This document shows, piece after piece, positions 50,380 through 59,394 of a stretch of 62,148 nucleotides of DNA (positions within the stretch are counted from its first letter, which is position 1; every line of letters starts with the position of its first letter). The DNA is from JAUWVG01 sp964633715 (GTDB lineage Bacteria; Acidobacteriota; Aminicenantia; Aminicenantales; Aminicenantaceae). A program made the position numbers and the translations under genes. The notes below the pieces were generated by a model that saw only the letters and a list, made by a program, of their open reading frames with translations, was not told the origin of the DNA and did no database searches. The DNA lies in contig CAZWHQ010000026.1 in assembly GCA_964633715.1 (NCBI GenBank), positions 1-62,148 of the forward strand, written 5' to 3'.

Positions 50380-51072
50380 TTACTGAAGAGCGTATTCGAC
50401 GGCCGCTTGGGCATGGAGGGTTGTCGTGTCAAGCAGGACTATCTCGTAGTCCTTTTGATCGACCAAAAGAGGAATTTCCGTACAGCCCAAAATAACGGCT
50501 TCCGCACCACGGGAAGACAGGTTTTCTATGATCTGTCTGAATGTGTCTTTTGATTTTTTTTTGATCTCTCCCAAACACAGCTCATCATAAAGGATGTTGT
50601 GGATGATTTGTCTTTCCTGTTTATCCGGGATAAGAACATCGATGCCGAATTTTTCAATTAATCTGCCTTTGTAGAAATCCTGTTCCATGGTAAATCTGGT
50701 TCCGAGAAGACCCACAGTCTTCATGTTTCTATATTGGATTTTTTTCGCTGTGACATCAACAATGTGTAAAAGGGGAAGATTTACATTTTCCTGAATTTGG
50801 TCGGCCATTTTGTGCATCGTATTCGTACAGACAACGATAAATTCTGCCCCTCCGCGTTTAAGTTTTTGTGCGGCTTCGACCATCAGTTCAGTCAGTTTAT
50901 CCCAGTCCCCAGAGTGCTGGAGCTCCTCAATCTGCTGGAAATCGAAGGAATACAAAAGGCAATCGGCCGAGTGAAGCCCTCCAAGCCTTTCTTTGACAGT
51001 CTCATTGACAATCCTGTAATATTCCAGTGAAGATTCCCAACTCATACCGCCTATCAGGCCGATTGTTTTCAT
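50380..51072 (-). CDS. Aspartate/glutamate racemase family protein
   Basis: This 230-residue cytoplasmic protein begins MKTIGLIGGMSWESSLEYYR and carries the two catalytic Cys motifs FIVVCTNTMHKMADQI (about residue 83) and AVILGCTEIPLLVD (about residue 195). It should racemise aspartate or a related amino acid without cofactor, possibly supplying D-amino acids. It lies alone between the M1 peptidase and the ABC exporter; no operon partner is apparent. No clear Shine-Dalgarno sequence is seen. Confidence 0.88.
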   Translation of the reverse strand: MKTIGLIGGMSWESSLEYYRIVNETVKERLGGLHSADCLLYSFDFQQIEELQHSGDWDKLTELMVEAAQKLKRGGAEFIVVCTNTMHKMADQIQENVNLPLLHIVDVTAKKIQYRNMKTVGLLGTRFTMEQDFYKGRLIEKFGIDVLIPDKQERQIIHNILYDELCLGEIKKKSKDTFRQIIENLSSRGAEAVILGCTEIPLLVDQKDYEIVLLDTTTLHAQAAVEYALQ

Positions 51073-51280
51073 GTGAATTCTCCGTGCTCAATTTGTTTCC
51101 TTTTATAATACAAAGTATAGGGTATTTGATATTGTAAAAACAATTCCCTAAGAAAAAATCCAAACTTATCCTTTACAAATCCGTATGGATAAAAATAGAA
51201 GACAAAACAGAACAAATTCGAGGCACAATGACATATAATGAAATGAATTTATACCTTTCCACTATTAAAAGGAGGCAACC

Positions 51281-52675
51281 ATGCTGCGAGATATTATAGC
51301 CAAAGAAATCCAGGACACGATCATGAGTCCAAGGTTTGTCTTTACATTCCTGCTCTGTACGGTTCTCATTCTCCTATCCGTCTACACTGGAATTAACAAT
51401 TATCAAGCGGAAATGAAGGAGTACAGTGCGGCCGTATCTCTGAACCGGAAGAATTTGGAAACCCAGCAAAATTACCAGCAGATTGCAGGAGTAGGTGTCA
51501 AGATCAACCGGGAACCCCAGGTGTTGAGCACGATTGTCAGTGGAGTTCAGGAAGCCGTGGGCCGGGTGGCCACCGTCAACATCGCTTTTGATCCAAGTCT
51601 GTCCGATTCCAAATACAGTTCCAGCCCCATTTTTGCCGTGTTCGGTGCACTTGACCTGTCCTTTATCGTCAAGATTGTCTTAAGCCTTTTTGCCATACTC
51701 TTTACATACGATGCCATCGTCGGCGAAAAAGAAAAGGGGACATTGAAGCTTGCTCTTTCCAACCGGATACCGAGAGACAGGCTGATCCTGGGTAAAGCAA
51801 TCGGAGGATTCGTCAGCCTTCTCATTCCTTTGGTCATCCCCATGGTGCTGGGACTTCTTGTCTTGATGATCTATCCAAATGTCTCTTTTTCTGGTCAGGA
51901 TTGGGCACGACTTGCACTCATCTTTCTTATGTTTCTTCTTTACCTTTCCGTATTCTTTTGCTTGGGGCTCTTCGTTTCAGCCAGGACATCCCGGTCATCG
52001 ACAAGTTTTCTGCTTTTGCTCTTCATTTGGGTCACCTTTGTCACAATCATCCCCAAGGCGGCTGTGATGATTGCCGGCCAGATAAAACCGATCCCCTCTG
52101 TTCACGAAATCACCGCTCAGAAAGATGCCTACTTTCAAGGAATCCAGAAGGAAGCTATTGAGGGGCGGACTCAATATTTTAAAGAACATCCCAGGCCTGA
52201 AGATCCCGAAGCATTAAAACGCTGGAATGAGGATATCCAAAATTGGGCTGCAGGATTTCAGCAGGAGCTCACCACAAAGATCGATGAAAGCAATGCCGCT
52301 ATCGATAGGGATTACCAGATGAAAATGAGAGAACAGGAAAAGCTGGCTGTTAATCTGTCGCGCATCTCACCGGCTTCGGCTTTGATGTTCGGCTCTATGA
52401 GCCTGGCCAGAACAGGCATCAGCGAGTATGAACGGTTTCTAAACTCCATAAGAACCTATAAACCCATATTCACGAAGTGGATTAACGAAAAGCTTTTTTC
52501 GGAGGACCAAGCGTCCCTGCCGAATCTGGACGATATGCCTCAGGTCGAATTTTTGCCCGAAAAGATTGGGGATTCCATTAAACGTATGCTGCCCGATCTG
52601 GTGCTGATGATCTTCCTGATCATTTTGTTTTTTGTAGGGGCCTATGTCTCGTTCCTCAAATATGATGTGCGATGA
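51281..52675 (+). CDS. ABC-2 type transporter permease
   Basis: This 464-residue protein has one N-terminal helix (PRFVFTFLLCTVLILLSVYT), a periplasmic stretch, five helices between residues 125 and 265 (SFIVKIVLSLFAILFTYDAI, KGTLKLALSNRIPRDRLILG), a second soluble section, and a final helix (LVLMIFLIILFFVGAYVSFL). This is the layout of ABC-2 exporters with a DUF3526-like insertion. GGAGGC lies just before the ATG. The ATPase gene follows 27 bases later, giving a complete exporter of unknown cargo. Confidence 0.85.
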   Translation: MLRDIIAKEIQDTIMSPRFVFTFLLCTVLILLSVYTGINNYQAEMKEYSAAVSLNRKNLETQQNYQQIAGVGVKINREPQVLSTIVSGVQEAVGRVATVNIAFDPSLSDSKYSSSPIFAVFGALDLSFIVKIVLSLFAILFTYDAIVGEKEKGTLKLALSNRIPRDRLILGKAIGGFVSLLIPLVIPMVLGLLVLMIYPNVSFSGQDWARLALIFLMFLLYLSVFFCLGLFVSARTSRSSTSFLLLLFIWVTFVTIIPKAAVMIAGQIKPIPSVHEITAQKDAYFQGIQKEAIEGRTQYFKEHPRPEDPEALKRWNEDIQNWAAGFQQELTTKIDESNAAIDRDYQMKMREQEKLAVNLSRISPASALMFGSMSLARTGISEYERFLNSIRTYKPIFTKWINEKLFSEDQASLPNLDDMPQVEFLPEKIGDSIKRMLPDLVLMIFLIILFFVGAYVSFLKYDVR

Positions 52676-52702
52676 GGGATCTTTAATAAAAGAGAGGAAA
52701 TC

Positions 52703-53425
52703 ATGTTAGAAGCAAAAGATTTAACAAAAAAATATGAAGATGGAATTGTGGCTCTCGATCATTTGAATCTTAAGGTCGAACCTGGAGAGATCTTCTGTAT
52801 GTTCGGAGCCAATGGGGCCGGTAAAACCACAGCCATAAATTGTTTTTTAAACTTTATTATGCCGACGGAGGGAACAGCCTTGATTGAAGGCATCGACATC
52901 ACCAAAGAACCCTTAAAAGCCAAAGATTTTGTATCCTTTGTTTCCGAGAATGTCATGCTCTACAGAAACTTCTCCGCTTTGCAGAACATCAATTATTTTA
53001 CAAAACTGGCCGGTAAAAGAAATCTGAACCGGGACGATTTTGCACAGGCCATGAGCCGTGTCGGACTCCAAAAAGAAGCCTTTAACATGCGGACGAAAAA
53101 TTTTTCTAAGGGTATGCGTCAAAAACTGGGCATTGCCGTTGCCATCGTCAAAGATGCGCCCAACATCATCCTTGATGAGCCCACCTCGGGTTTGGACCCG
53201 AGATCGGGGCAGGAATTTCTTGGACTGCTGAGGGAACTGAGGGATAAGGGCAAATCCATTTTTATGTCCACTCACGATATTTTCCGGGCTAAATTCGTGG
53301 CCGACAGAGTGGGGTTTATGCTCAAGGGGAAACTGGTGATGCTGAAAAACAAAGAAGAGTTGGCTGATGAAGACCTCAACCAGCTGTACATCGAATACAT
53401 GCATGAACATTCGGAGGCGGGATAA
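52703..53425 (+). CDS. ABC transporter ATP-binding protein
   Basis: This 240-residue ATPase shows Walker A GANGAGKTTAINCFLN (residue 36), Q-loop-equivalent SFVSENVMLYRNFSALQN, signature FSKGMRQKLGIAVAIVKDAP and Walker B NIILDEPTSGLDPRSGQEFL with switch His in STHD. It drives the ABC-2 permease encoded just upstream. AGAGGAAA precedes the ATG. The permease-first gene order is less usual than ATPase-first. Confidence 0.9.
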   Translation: MLEAKDLTKKYEDGIVALDHLNLKVEPGEIFCMFGANGAGKTTAINCFLNFIMPTEGTALIEGIDITKEPLKAKDFVSFVSENVMLYRNFSALQNINYFTKLAGKRNLNRDDFAQAMSRVGLQKEAFNMRTKNFSKGMRQKLGIAVAIVKDAPNIILDEPTSGLDPRSGQEFLGLLRELRDKGKSIFMSTHDIFRAKFVADRVGFMLKGKLVMLKNKEELADEDLNQLYIEYMHEHSEAG

Positions 53426-53429
53426 CTAT

Positions 53430-55352
53430 TTATTTTTTTATCTTTTTGAGGAGGGCGGATTTAAAGTTTGGATGGGCCTGAAATCCCATTGATTCGGCTT
53501 TCCGCAAATATTCTAAAGCCTCTGGATATTTTTCCAGGCGAAAATAAACGACGGCCAGGTTGTTGTGGATTTTGGCATTCTGAGGATCGACAGCGATCGC
53601 CCGCTCGTAGGCTTGGGCCGCTTTTATAAACAGATTTTGGCTATAGAAGAAATTGGCCAGATTCATTTGAGCCTCGATAAAACCAGGCCTTAGCTTGAGG
53701 GCGTTTTCATATGCCTTTTGGGCCTTCCCGGTTTTGCCTTCTTGTTCCCATAGACAACCCAAAAGATTATATGGATCCGCGAGTTCTGGGTCAGACTCGA
53801 TGGCTCTATTCGATGCCGCTTCGGCTTGATCGTACATCTTTAAGGCGAAAAGAGCCGATGCCCGGTTAAAGTGGGCGATGGCATAGTCGGGTTTTAAGGC
53901 TATGGCCTGTTCACTGGCGGATAAAGCCTCATCGAAAAAACCCATTTTAAGGGAGGCCGAAGCAAGATTTGCATAGGCTTCAAAATAATTGGCGTTAAGG
54001 GCTATGGCCTTTTTAAATGCCTCAATTGCGGCCTCAATTTCTCCTGAAGTCAAATACACCCGGCCCAAATTGTAGAACGCCTGAAAAAATGAGGGATTGA
54101 GATCGATCGCTTTCGAGTATTCTTCTTCGGCTTTATCGGTCAAACCTTTGTTCAAAAAAACGCTGCCCAAATTATTGTGCGGCCCAGAAAGGCCGGGATC
54201 GAGGCTTAGGGCTTTTAATGAAACCTCTTCTGCTTCCTTGTATTCTTTTTTGACAATCAGGGCTGCACCTAATGTCGTCAAAGCCTCAGGCAGTTCTGGA
54301 TAGATACAAAGAGCTGTTCTGACTTCATCGATGGATGAATCCACAAGGCCCATTTCCAGATAGAGATGCCCCAGATTGGAATAGGCTTTGGCATAATTCG
54401 GGTCAAGTGTTATAGCCTTTTTATATTCTTCTATGGCTTTTTCTTTTTTGCCCTGATTTTTGTACGCGATTCCGAGGTTGTAGTGGACTTCGGTTTTATT
54501 CGGCTGGATCTCCAGAACTTTAAAATACTGCTCGATAGCTAAATCGATCTTCCCTGTCCTCCGGTACGCGATGCCGAGCAAATTATGGCTGTCCGGCGAA
54601 TCTGGATCGATATCTAGAGCATGCTGGCATTCTTTGATCATGGGAGCATAGTCCTCTTTTTCCAGATACAAAAGAGCCAGCATGGTGTGGCTGTCAAGTT
54701 CTTCCCTGTGGGAGGCCGCTCTCTTTCTATAGGCTAAAATGGCTTCGTTTAATTTTTTTCCGGACAGTGGAAAAATATTGGGATTAAAATTCCTGTCCCT
54801 GTTTAAAAGGAAAATGGTTTGTGTGAAAGCGTCGAGTTTCAAATCGGCCAAACGGGAGCTCATGATAGAACCCGGCTCATCGAGGTCGATGGCGCCGAAG
54901 ATGTGGCAAAGCTCATGAAGAAGAGTGATGCTCTCTGCGGATGTGAACGGGACATCGCGGAGAAGGATATAGCTGTTGAGGTAGGAAGCGACTCCATTCA
55001 GGTTGGGATTCAGATTGGCTTGTCCTGTAAAACCCAGGACAATGTCACAATCCCCATGGGGGACGGATCCCTGTAAGCTGTTCAGGAGAACCATCATTGA
55101 GGCAAAAGAATTGTTCGAGGCCCAGAATTCCGTGTTTTTTACCTCAAATCGAATCCCAAAATATTTTTCGAACATCCTTGAAGCGCCAGAGACAATACGG
55201 CTCACATCGATGTTCCAATTGTCCTTGTTCCTGTACTCCTCATCCACTGCGATTCTAAGAGAGACAGTCCGGATGGATTGGGTTTGAGATGAAGTGGCTT
55301 TTGCGGGGATAAGGAGAAGAACGGACAAAAGGAAAATCTTTGAGATTCTCAC
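53430..55352 (-). CDS. Exported metzincin-like protease with TPR repeats
   Basis: A GTG at 55352 gives a good signal peptide (RISKIFLLSVLLLIPAKATS); another GTG at 55385 would add 11 residues. Residues 30-200 resemble a small zinc metalloprotease: TLLHELCHIFGAIDLDEPGS, then IMSS, i.e. HExxHxxGxxD with a following Met turn, as in snapalysin-like metzincins. The remaining 430 residues hold about twelve TPR units (for example AEVHYNLGIAYKNQGKKEKA-like repeats). The TPR part probably selects partners for the protease in the periplasm; this fusion is uncommon. It ends five bases from the convergent ABC ATPase gene. Confidence 0.78.
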   Translation of the reverse strand: MRISKIFLLSVLLLIPAKATSSQTQSIRTVSLRIAVDEEYRNKDNWNIDVSRIVSGASRMFEKYFGIRFEVKNTEFWASNNSFASMMVLLNSLQGSVPHGDCDIVLGFTGQANLNPNLNGVASYLNSYILLRDVPFTSAESITLLHELCHIFGAIDLDEPGSIMSSRLADLKLDAFTQTIFLLNRDRNFNPNIFPLSGKKLNEAILAYRKRAASHREELDSHTMLALLYLEKEDYAPMIKECQHALDIDPDSPDSHNLLGIAYRRTGKIDLAIEQYFKVLEIQPNKTEVHYNLGIAYKNQGKKEKAIEEYKKAITLDPNYAKAYSNLGHLYLEMGLVDSSIDEVRTALCIYPELPEALTTLGAALIVKKEYKEAEEVSLKALSLDPGLSGPHNNLGSVFLNKGLTDKAEEEYSKAIDLNPSFFQAFYNLGRVYLTSGEIEAAIEAFKKAIALNANYFEAYANLASASLKMGFFDEALSASEQAIALKPDYAIAHFNRASALFALKMYDQAEAASNRAIESDPELADPYNLLGCLWEQEGKTGKAQKAYENALKLRPGFIEAQMNLANFFYSQNLFIKAAQAYERAIAVDPQNAKIHNNLAVVYFRLEKYPEALEYLRKAESMGFQAHPNFKSALLKKIKK

Positions 55353-55417
55353 ACCCCAACTATACCACCGCAATAAGGGGGACACTATACCTAATTCTAA
55401 ATAAAATCGAATTTTTC

Positions 55418-55446
55418 TTGAAAATCCTGTGCTGCTCTGGTAAAAT
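55418..55446 (+). promoter_or_regulatory. Promoter of the metK transcript
   Basis: TTGAAA (55418-55423), 17 bases, TAAAAT (55441-55446). Transcription would start near 55453, just at the base of the structured leader. Confidence 0.6.
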
Positions 55447-55452
55447 AATTAT

Positions 55453-55591
55453 CGGCATCAGGAGAGGCCTGAAGTGATTCGGGTCCGGCAACCTGGGGCG
55501 GACACCCAAGGTGCCACTCGCAAGAGGCGAGGATGTGGTCGCAAAAGTGACAACCAAATGTCCGAAGCGAATCCCGCTTTCCTGATGACCG
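55453..55591 (+). ncRNA. Structured metK leader, S-box (SAM-I clan)-like riboswitch candidate
   Basis: CATCAGGA (55456-55463) pairs with TCCTGATG (55580-55587), closing a multi-helix domain. Within it are a hairpin GGCCTGAA-GTGA-TTCGGGTCC with a GNRA loop and a helix GGCAACCTGGG...CCCAAGGTGCC. The latter carries the GGCAACC and AAGGTGC pieces conserved in SAM-I/SAM-IV riboswitches. Two further hairpins follow (CTCGC/GCGAG and GTCGC/GTGAC). The 5' ATCAGGAGAGG also resembles the S-box ATCAAGAGAGG. The kink-turn and pseudoknot segment of P2 seems missing, so this could be a variant class. The position ahead of SAM synthetase supports SAM sensing. Confidence 0.6.
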
Positions 55592-55609
55592 GAAGAGCGG
55601 GTTTTTTTT
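55573..55609 (+). terminator. Intrinsic terminator in the metK leader
   Basis: CCCGCTTTCC (55573-55582) pairs with GGAAGAGCGGG (55591-55601), one bulge, followed by eight T bases. Its 5' arm shares bases with the 3' strand of the leader's closing helix, so the two structures can compete, the usual logic of transcriptional attenuation. Confidence 0.8.
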
Positions 55610-55720
55610 CGCTCCACCGCATCCTCCAGAGGCGCCGTGTCCCTCCCAAATTCCAGCAGGAGGTGCCCGTGTGCCGGAATCAGCAAGTGTGAATCTTTAC
55701 AATATTTGGAGGACGATATA

Positions 55721-56908
55721 ATGAACAAACACGATTTTCTTTTTACTTCGGAGTCGGTGGCGGAAGGACATCCCGATAAGCTCTGTGATCAAATATCGGA
55801 TGCGGTCCTGGATGCGATCATCGCGCATTCATCCAACTCCCCTCTGGCTCATGCGGCCATCGAAAGTTTAGCCACAACCCGGCATCTGACACTGGCCGGA
55901 GAGTACAGTGATAATGGTCAAAAAGATAAAGTCCATTTTGATGCGCTTGTGCGCGGAGTGATTAAAGATGTGGGTTTTGATAATCCGGAGTACAACTTTG
56001 ATCACAACTCATGCAAAATCATCAATAAATTGCACTCACAATCTGAAGACATCCGTGAGATGGTGGACAACGGGGGTGCGGGTGATCAGGGGCTCATGTT
56101 TGGTTACGCGGTTGATGAAACTCCTGAACTCATGCCGCTTCCCATTTTGATGGCCCACAGGCTTGTCGAAAGAATGGATTCTGCCCGGAAAGAAAATCAA
56201 ATCGACTACCTTAAGCCGGATGGGAAATCCCAGGTGACAATCCAATATGAGAAGGGCAGGCCGGTGGCAGTAAAAAAGGTGGTTCTGGCTGTTCCCTATG
56301 AGAAGGAGATCGAAAAATCGAGAGTCAAGCACGACCTCTTTGAGGGTGTGGTGACCCCTGTGATTGAAAAATACAGCTGTGAGTACAGCGCTCAGCTTGA
56401 GGGCATGGAGGCCAACTTTATCGTAAACGGCAAGGGGTCATGGAAAAACGGTGGGCCTGATTCTGATACGGGTTTGACCGGGCGGAAAATTATTGTCGAC
56501 ACCTACGGCGGGATGGGACGTCATGGAGGCGGCTGTTTTTCAGGGAAGGATCCGAGCAAGGTTGACCGCTCTGCCTCATATATGGCCCGATATGTGGCCA
56601 AAAATATTGTGGCAGCCGGACTGGCAAAAAGATGTGAAATCCAACTGGCGTATGTCATCGGCGTGCGCGAGCCTGTATCGGTGCTTATAGAAACATTTGA
56701 TACAGGGATTGTGCCTGATTCAAAGCTGGAGGAAGGAGTGAAGGAAATTTTTGATTTAACTCCTCAAGGGATCATCAACCAGCTGGATCTCATCCGGCCG
56801 ATTTTTAGAAAAACCTCATACTACGGCCATTTTGGAAGGGAACTGGAGAATTTTACTTGGGAGAAGACAGATAGAGTCGAAGATCTCAAAACATTTTTTA
56901 AAGTTTGA
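55721..56908 (+). CDS. metK: S-adenosylmethionine synthetase
   Basis: This 395-residue enzyme makes SAM from methionine and ATP in the cytoplasm. Motifs are complete: FTSESVAEGHPDKLCDQISD (ATP/Met site His), GAGDQGLMFGYAVDET (residue 118), LTGRKIIVDTYGGMGRHGGG (P-loop-like) and CFSGKDPSKVDRSASYMARY. TTGGAGGACG precedes the ATG at 55721, and an upstream in-frame start would lie inside the leader. Expression is probably attenuated by the leader RNA and terminator. It is not followed by another methionine gene. Confidence 0.95.
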   Translation: MNKHDFLFTSESVAEGHPDKLCDQISDAVLDAIIAHSSNSPLAHAAIESLATTRHLTLAGEYSDNGQKDKVHFDALVRGVIKDVGFDNPEYNFDHNSCKIINKLHSQSEDIREMVDNGGAGDQGLMFGYAVDETPELMPLPILMAHRLVERMDSARKENQIDYLKPDGKSQVTIQYEKGRPVAVKKVVLAVPYEKEIEKSRVKHDLFEGVVTPVIEKYSCEYSAQLEGMEANFIVNGKGSWKNGGPDSDTGLTGRKIIVDTYGGMGRHGGGCFSGKDPSKVDRSASYMARYVAKNIVAAGLAKRCEIQLAYVIGVREPVSVLIETFDTGIVPDSKLEEGVKEIFDLTPQGIINQLDLIRPIFRKTSYYGHFGRELENFTWEKTDRVEDLKTFFKV

Positions 56909-57179
56909 TTTTATTTAGGCACAGTTCAAAGAATTTTGAAAACATAGATATACATATCGTTCTTTTCTAGAAAAGTTTCGATGCGGTCGAGTTTATAACC
57001 GGTAGGCAGAAATAATAAAAATCAGATCAAGCGTTTCCTCCGGGTTATTAAGTACGGATTGGGGATGACTTTAGTTTAGAATTTATATCCAATGGTTAAT
57101 CCTTTGGCGTACGGAACATTCAATAAAACGAAATGGCAATCTTTACCCGACACATGAATTAAGTCCAATAGCTCAGTGT

Positions 57180-57430
57180 GTGGATATTCACCGCGGCAAT
57201 CAATTCGATTATCTCGTTTCCATGAGCACTAAGTCTATCGGCTCATTAAGTGCCTGAGAGAAGGGTTTCCACTCGATATGGATGTATGTGATGCAGCAGG
57301 CTGGAGTGCCGTTGCGGAATTAAGTGAAGGATCTGTCGCAAATAGAGGCAAAACTAATGACTGTCCTGATTTTACAAGAAACTCATGGAAGACCCGGCCT
57401 CCCTTAGGTATTGTGAGGGCCGGTATGTAA
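57180..57430 (+). pseudogene. Gfo/Idh/MocA oxidoreductase, C-terminal remnant with frameshift
   Basis: One frame gives VDIHRGNQFDYLVSMSTKSI; from about 57249 another gives KCLREGFPLDMDVCDAAGWS, then AVAELSEGSVANRGKTNDCP and DFTRNSWKTRPPLGIVRAGM before a stop at 57428. Both pieces match the C-terminus of Tat-type Gfo/Idh/MocA dehydrogenases (HxGNQFDYLVSMS; LDMDVYDAAxWSAVxELSExSVA). The upstream two thirds are absent. The rest of 56909-57453 shows no gene. Confidence 0.7.
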
Positions 57431-57453
57431 ATTCATTTTAATATCATTCAATT

Positions 57454-58293
57454 CTATTTGCTTACGAGTACTGCATTCCATTTTTTATTATTACTTTTCG
57501 ATGTGATTATTCCCTCGATAGTGTTGCCGTTTACCAGGCCATTGTATTCTTCTTTACCTGCGCTGAAACTGATCTGAGAGCCGTGCAGTTTGCCTCCCTC
57601 AATTGGTATGGTTGAACTTCCGGTTTCCAGTGAACCTGAAATCATCTGAAAGTCTTGGATAAGTGTCAGTTTCTCTTGGTCAAATTGCCAGATACCTTCA
57701 ACTTTTGCGGGTACAATCCATAAAAGGGCAGTATCATACGTGGAATTTATGCTATCGACTGTGGCGCTGTCGTCACACTCCCAATCGCCCATTGTAAATG
57801 TGTTCGAAACAATTCGGGTGCCAGGCTTTAAATTGAGGATTTTCGGGCGCAGTTCACGGTTAATTGAAGTTAGAAGAAACATAGTAATCACCGTAGCTTT
57901 TGAAATGTCAGTCTCGAACAGGTCTGCTTCGATGAATTTTGCTCTATCACTGACCCCTGCAGCTTCGGCGTACTGCCTTGATAATTCGACCATTTTTGGA
58001 TTATATTCTATTCCGAGAGCTTGAGCGCCGCGTTTCGCTGCTGCGATGACTGTACGTCCATCGCCCGAACCAAGGTCAATTACGTAATCATCAGGAGTAA
58101 CCTCGGCTAAATCAAGCATTTTTTCCACCAGTTCTTGTGGTGTGGGAACCCACACAACATCTTTACCATCCTGACCGGATTGAGGAACAAACTGTTCCTG
58201 CGGTGATTTAATTTGTGCAAATGTACAACAAGTGGCGGTAAAAAAGAGACACAATACAATTAATGTTTCGCGTATGGTGGTAGGTTTTTTCAT
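57454..58293 (-). CDS. Exported class I SAM-dependent methyltransferase-like protein
   Basis: This 279-residue protein has a signal peptide (LIVLCLFFTATCCTFAQ; possible lipobox Cys). A methyltransferase fold follows: VPTPQELVEKMLDLAEVTPD, DYVIDLGSGDGRTVIAAAKR (motif I), GIEYNPKMVELSRQYAEAAG (acidic loop) and FIEADLFETDISKATVITMF. A C-terminal beta domain (residues 195-279) carries GSLETGSSTIPIEGGKLHGS. SAM is normally cytosolic, so an exported methyltransferase is odd; the family occurs in several environmental phyla. The truncated ORF at 15820 has the same architecture. A good ribosome site (GAGGGAAAC) precedes the start. Confidence 0.75.
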   Translation of the reverse strand: MKKPTTIRETLIVLCLFFTATCCTFAQIKSPQEQFVPQSGQDGKDVVWVPTPQELVEKMLDLAEVTPDDYVIDLGSGDGRTVIAAAKRGAQALGIEYNPKMVELSRQYAEAAGVSDRAKFIEADLFETDISKATVITMFLLTSINRELRPKILNLKPGTRIVSNTFTMGDWECDDSATVDSINSTYDTALLWIVPAKVEGIWQFDQEKLTLIQDFQMISGSLETGSSTIPIEGGKLHGSQISFSAGKEEYNGLVNGNTIEGIITSKSNNKKWNAVLVSK

Positions 58294-58448
58294 ATTGTTT
58301 CCCTCATGCGTTTAACATGTTCTATAACATTTAAATTTTTAAGTTTTATTCTCTTAATCGATTTAACAGTCGATTCAGCTTTAATTTTACCGTTATTCTC
58401 TCTATAGATTTGTGAACCGTTGAATTCTCCGTAACTTTATAAATCAGT

Positions 58449-58862
58449 ATGAAAATACCACTTTCTCATTCTTTTTCCAATTTTTTTCTTCATAGTTTTT
58501 TATTTTTATTTTGTTCAGGCAGGATCATTATAATCACTTGGTTTGCCCGGCCGAGACAAATCGAACGGGGACCTTATCGGTTTGGTTATCAGTGCCGTGA
58601 TTGCAGCGGCAGATGTAGGTGTAATCCTGCACTTGATCTATCGAATCAGATATCCAATGAGCTTCAATATAGGATTGATTCGTTTGATGTCGCGCCGCAG
58701 CATTCGAATATTTTTAAACTCTATTTCAATCCAAAAGTCCTTTTCAAATCTAATTCTGAAAAGACACCAATAATTTCTGGGGATAAAGTCAATCAGGTCA
58801 ATGGGACTTTGAGCTTGATGTTCAATGGAAATTCGTGGAGAAAAGACGAAAGTAAAAAGTGA
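58449..58862 (+). pseudogene. Degenerate ORF, family not recognised
   Basis: The 137-codon frame begins with a hydrophobic segment. Its second half (ELQYRIDSFDVAPQHSNIFK, LYFNPKVLFKSNSEKTPIIS) looks like secreted-protein sequence, whereas between 58543 and 58640 the +1 frame (SNGDLIGLVISAVIAAADVG, VILHLI) looks more protein-like. This suggests one gene with a frameshift near 58640. No name can be given; the flanking parts of 58294-58944 show nothing else. Confidence 0.35.
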
Positions 58863-58944
58863 TTTTTTATAGCGAGAGGAATCCCGCGAGTCCCGAAGAC
58901 TTTAAAAATACGGCCTTAAGTCCAGGATAAAAGAGAAATTCCGC

Positions 58945-59150
58945 TCAAATCGAGTAATATTTCTGCAGCTCCCTCTTTTCGCTCTTTAAAAATCCGATAT
59001 TTTCGAGAATATTCAGCTTCCGGCTGATATTTTTGGCGTCCTCGCCGATATTTATCGCCAATTCGCGGATGAAATAGCCCGATTTGGGCATCGTGAGGAA
59101 GAATTTAAGCCATTTTGTTCTTATACGAAAGAAAAATATAGGGATCAGAG
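58945..59150 (-). pseudogene. Winged-helix regulator fragment
   Basis: The last 55 codons of a minus-strand frame read RTKWLKFFLTMPKSGYFIRE, then LAINIGEDAKNISRKLNILE and NIGFLKSEKRELQKYYSI, a clear ArsR/HTH-like domain of the kind preceding some NTase genes. The upstream codons of that frame are antisense to another fragment and do not look real, so only this 3' part is accepted. Confidence 0.5.
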
Positions 59151-59164
59151 TTTTGAAACCATTG

Positions 59165-59394
59165 GCGCAGGCAGCGGCTTGATCGAAAGTCTGGAAATGG
59201 ATAACCGACCCCAGATCCTTGCAGATTGGGTCAACACGCCTCCGGCTGTTTTTGCCCACCTGCCGATCGGCTCCCAAGACAGGATGTCCTCCTTTTTCAG
59301 CGTCAGACCGGCTTTTAATCCCATGGAAATCAAGACACTCCGGATCGAAAAAGGCGGCAACTGGTCGGAAGTGGGATGGATCGATGAAAATTAG
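59165..59394 (+). pseudogene. C-terminal fragment of an unrecognised protein
   Basis: A plus-strand frame reads IESLEMDNRPQILADWVNTP, then PAVFAHLPIGSQDRMSSFFS, VRPAFNPMEIKTLRIEKGGN and WSEVGWIDEN before a stop. It looks like the end of a larger protein and has no ribosome site. It lies between the HTH fragment and the URO-D gene, in what appears to be a debris zone. Confidence 0.4.
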
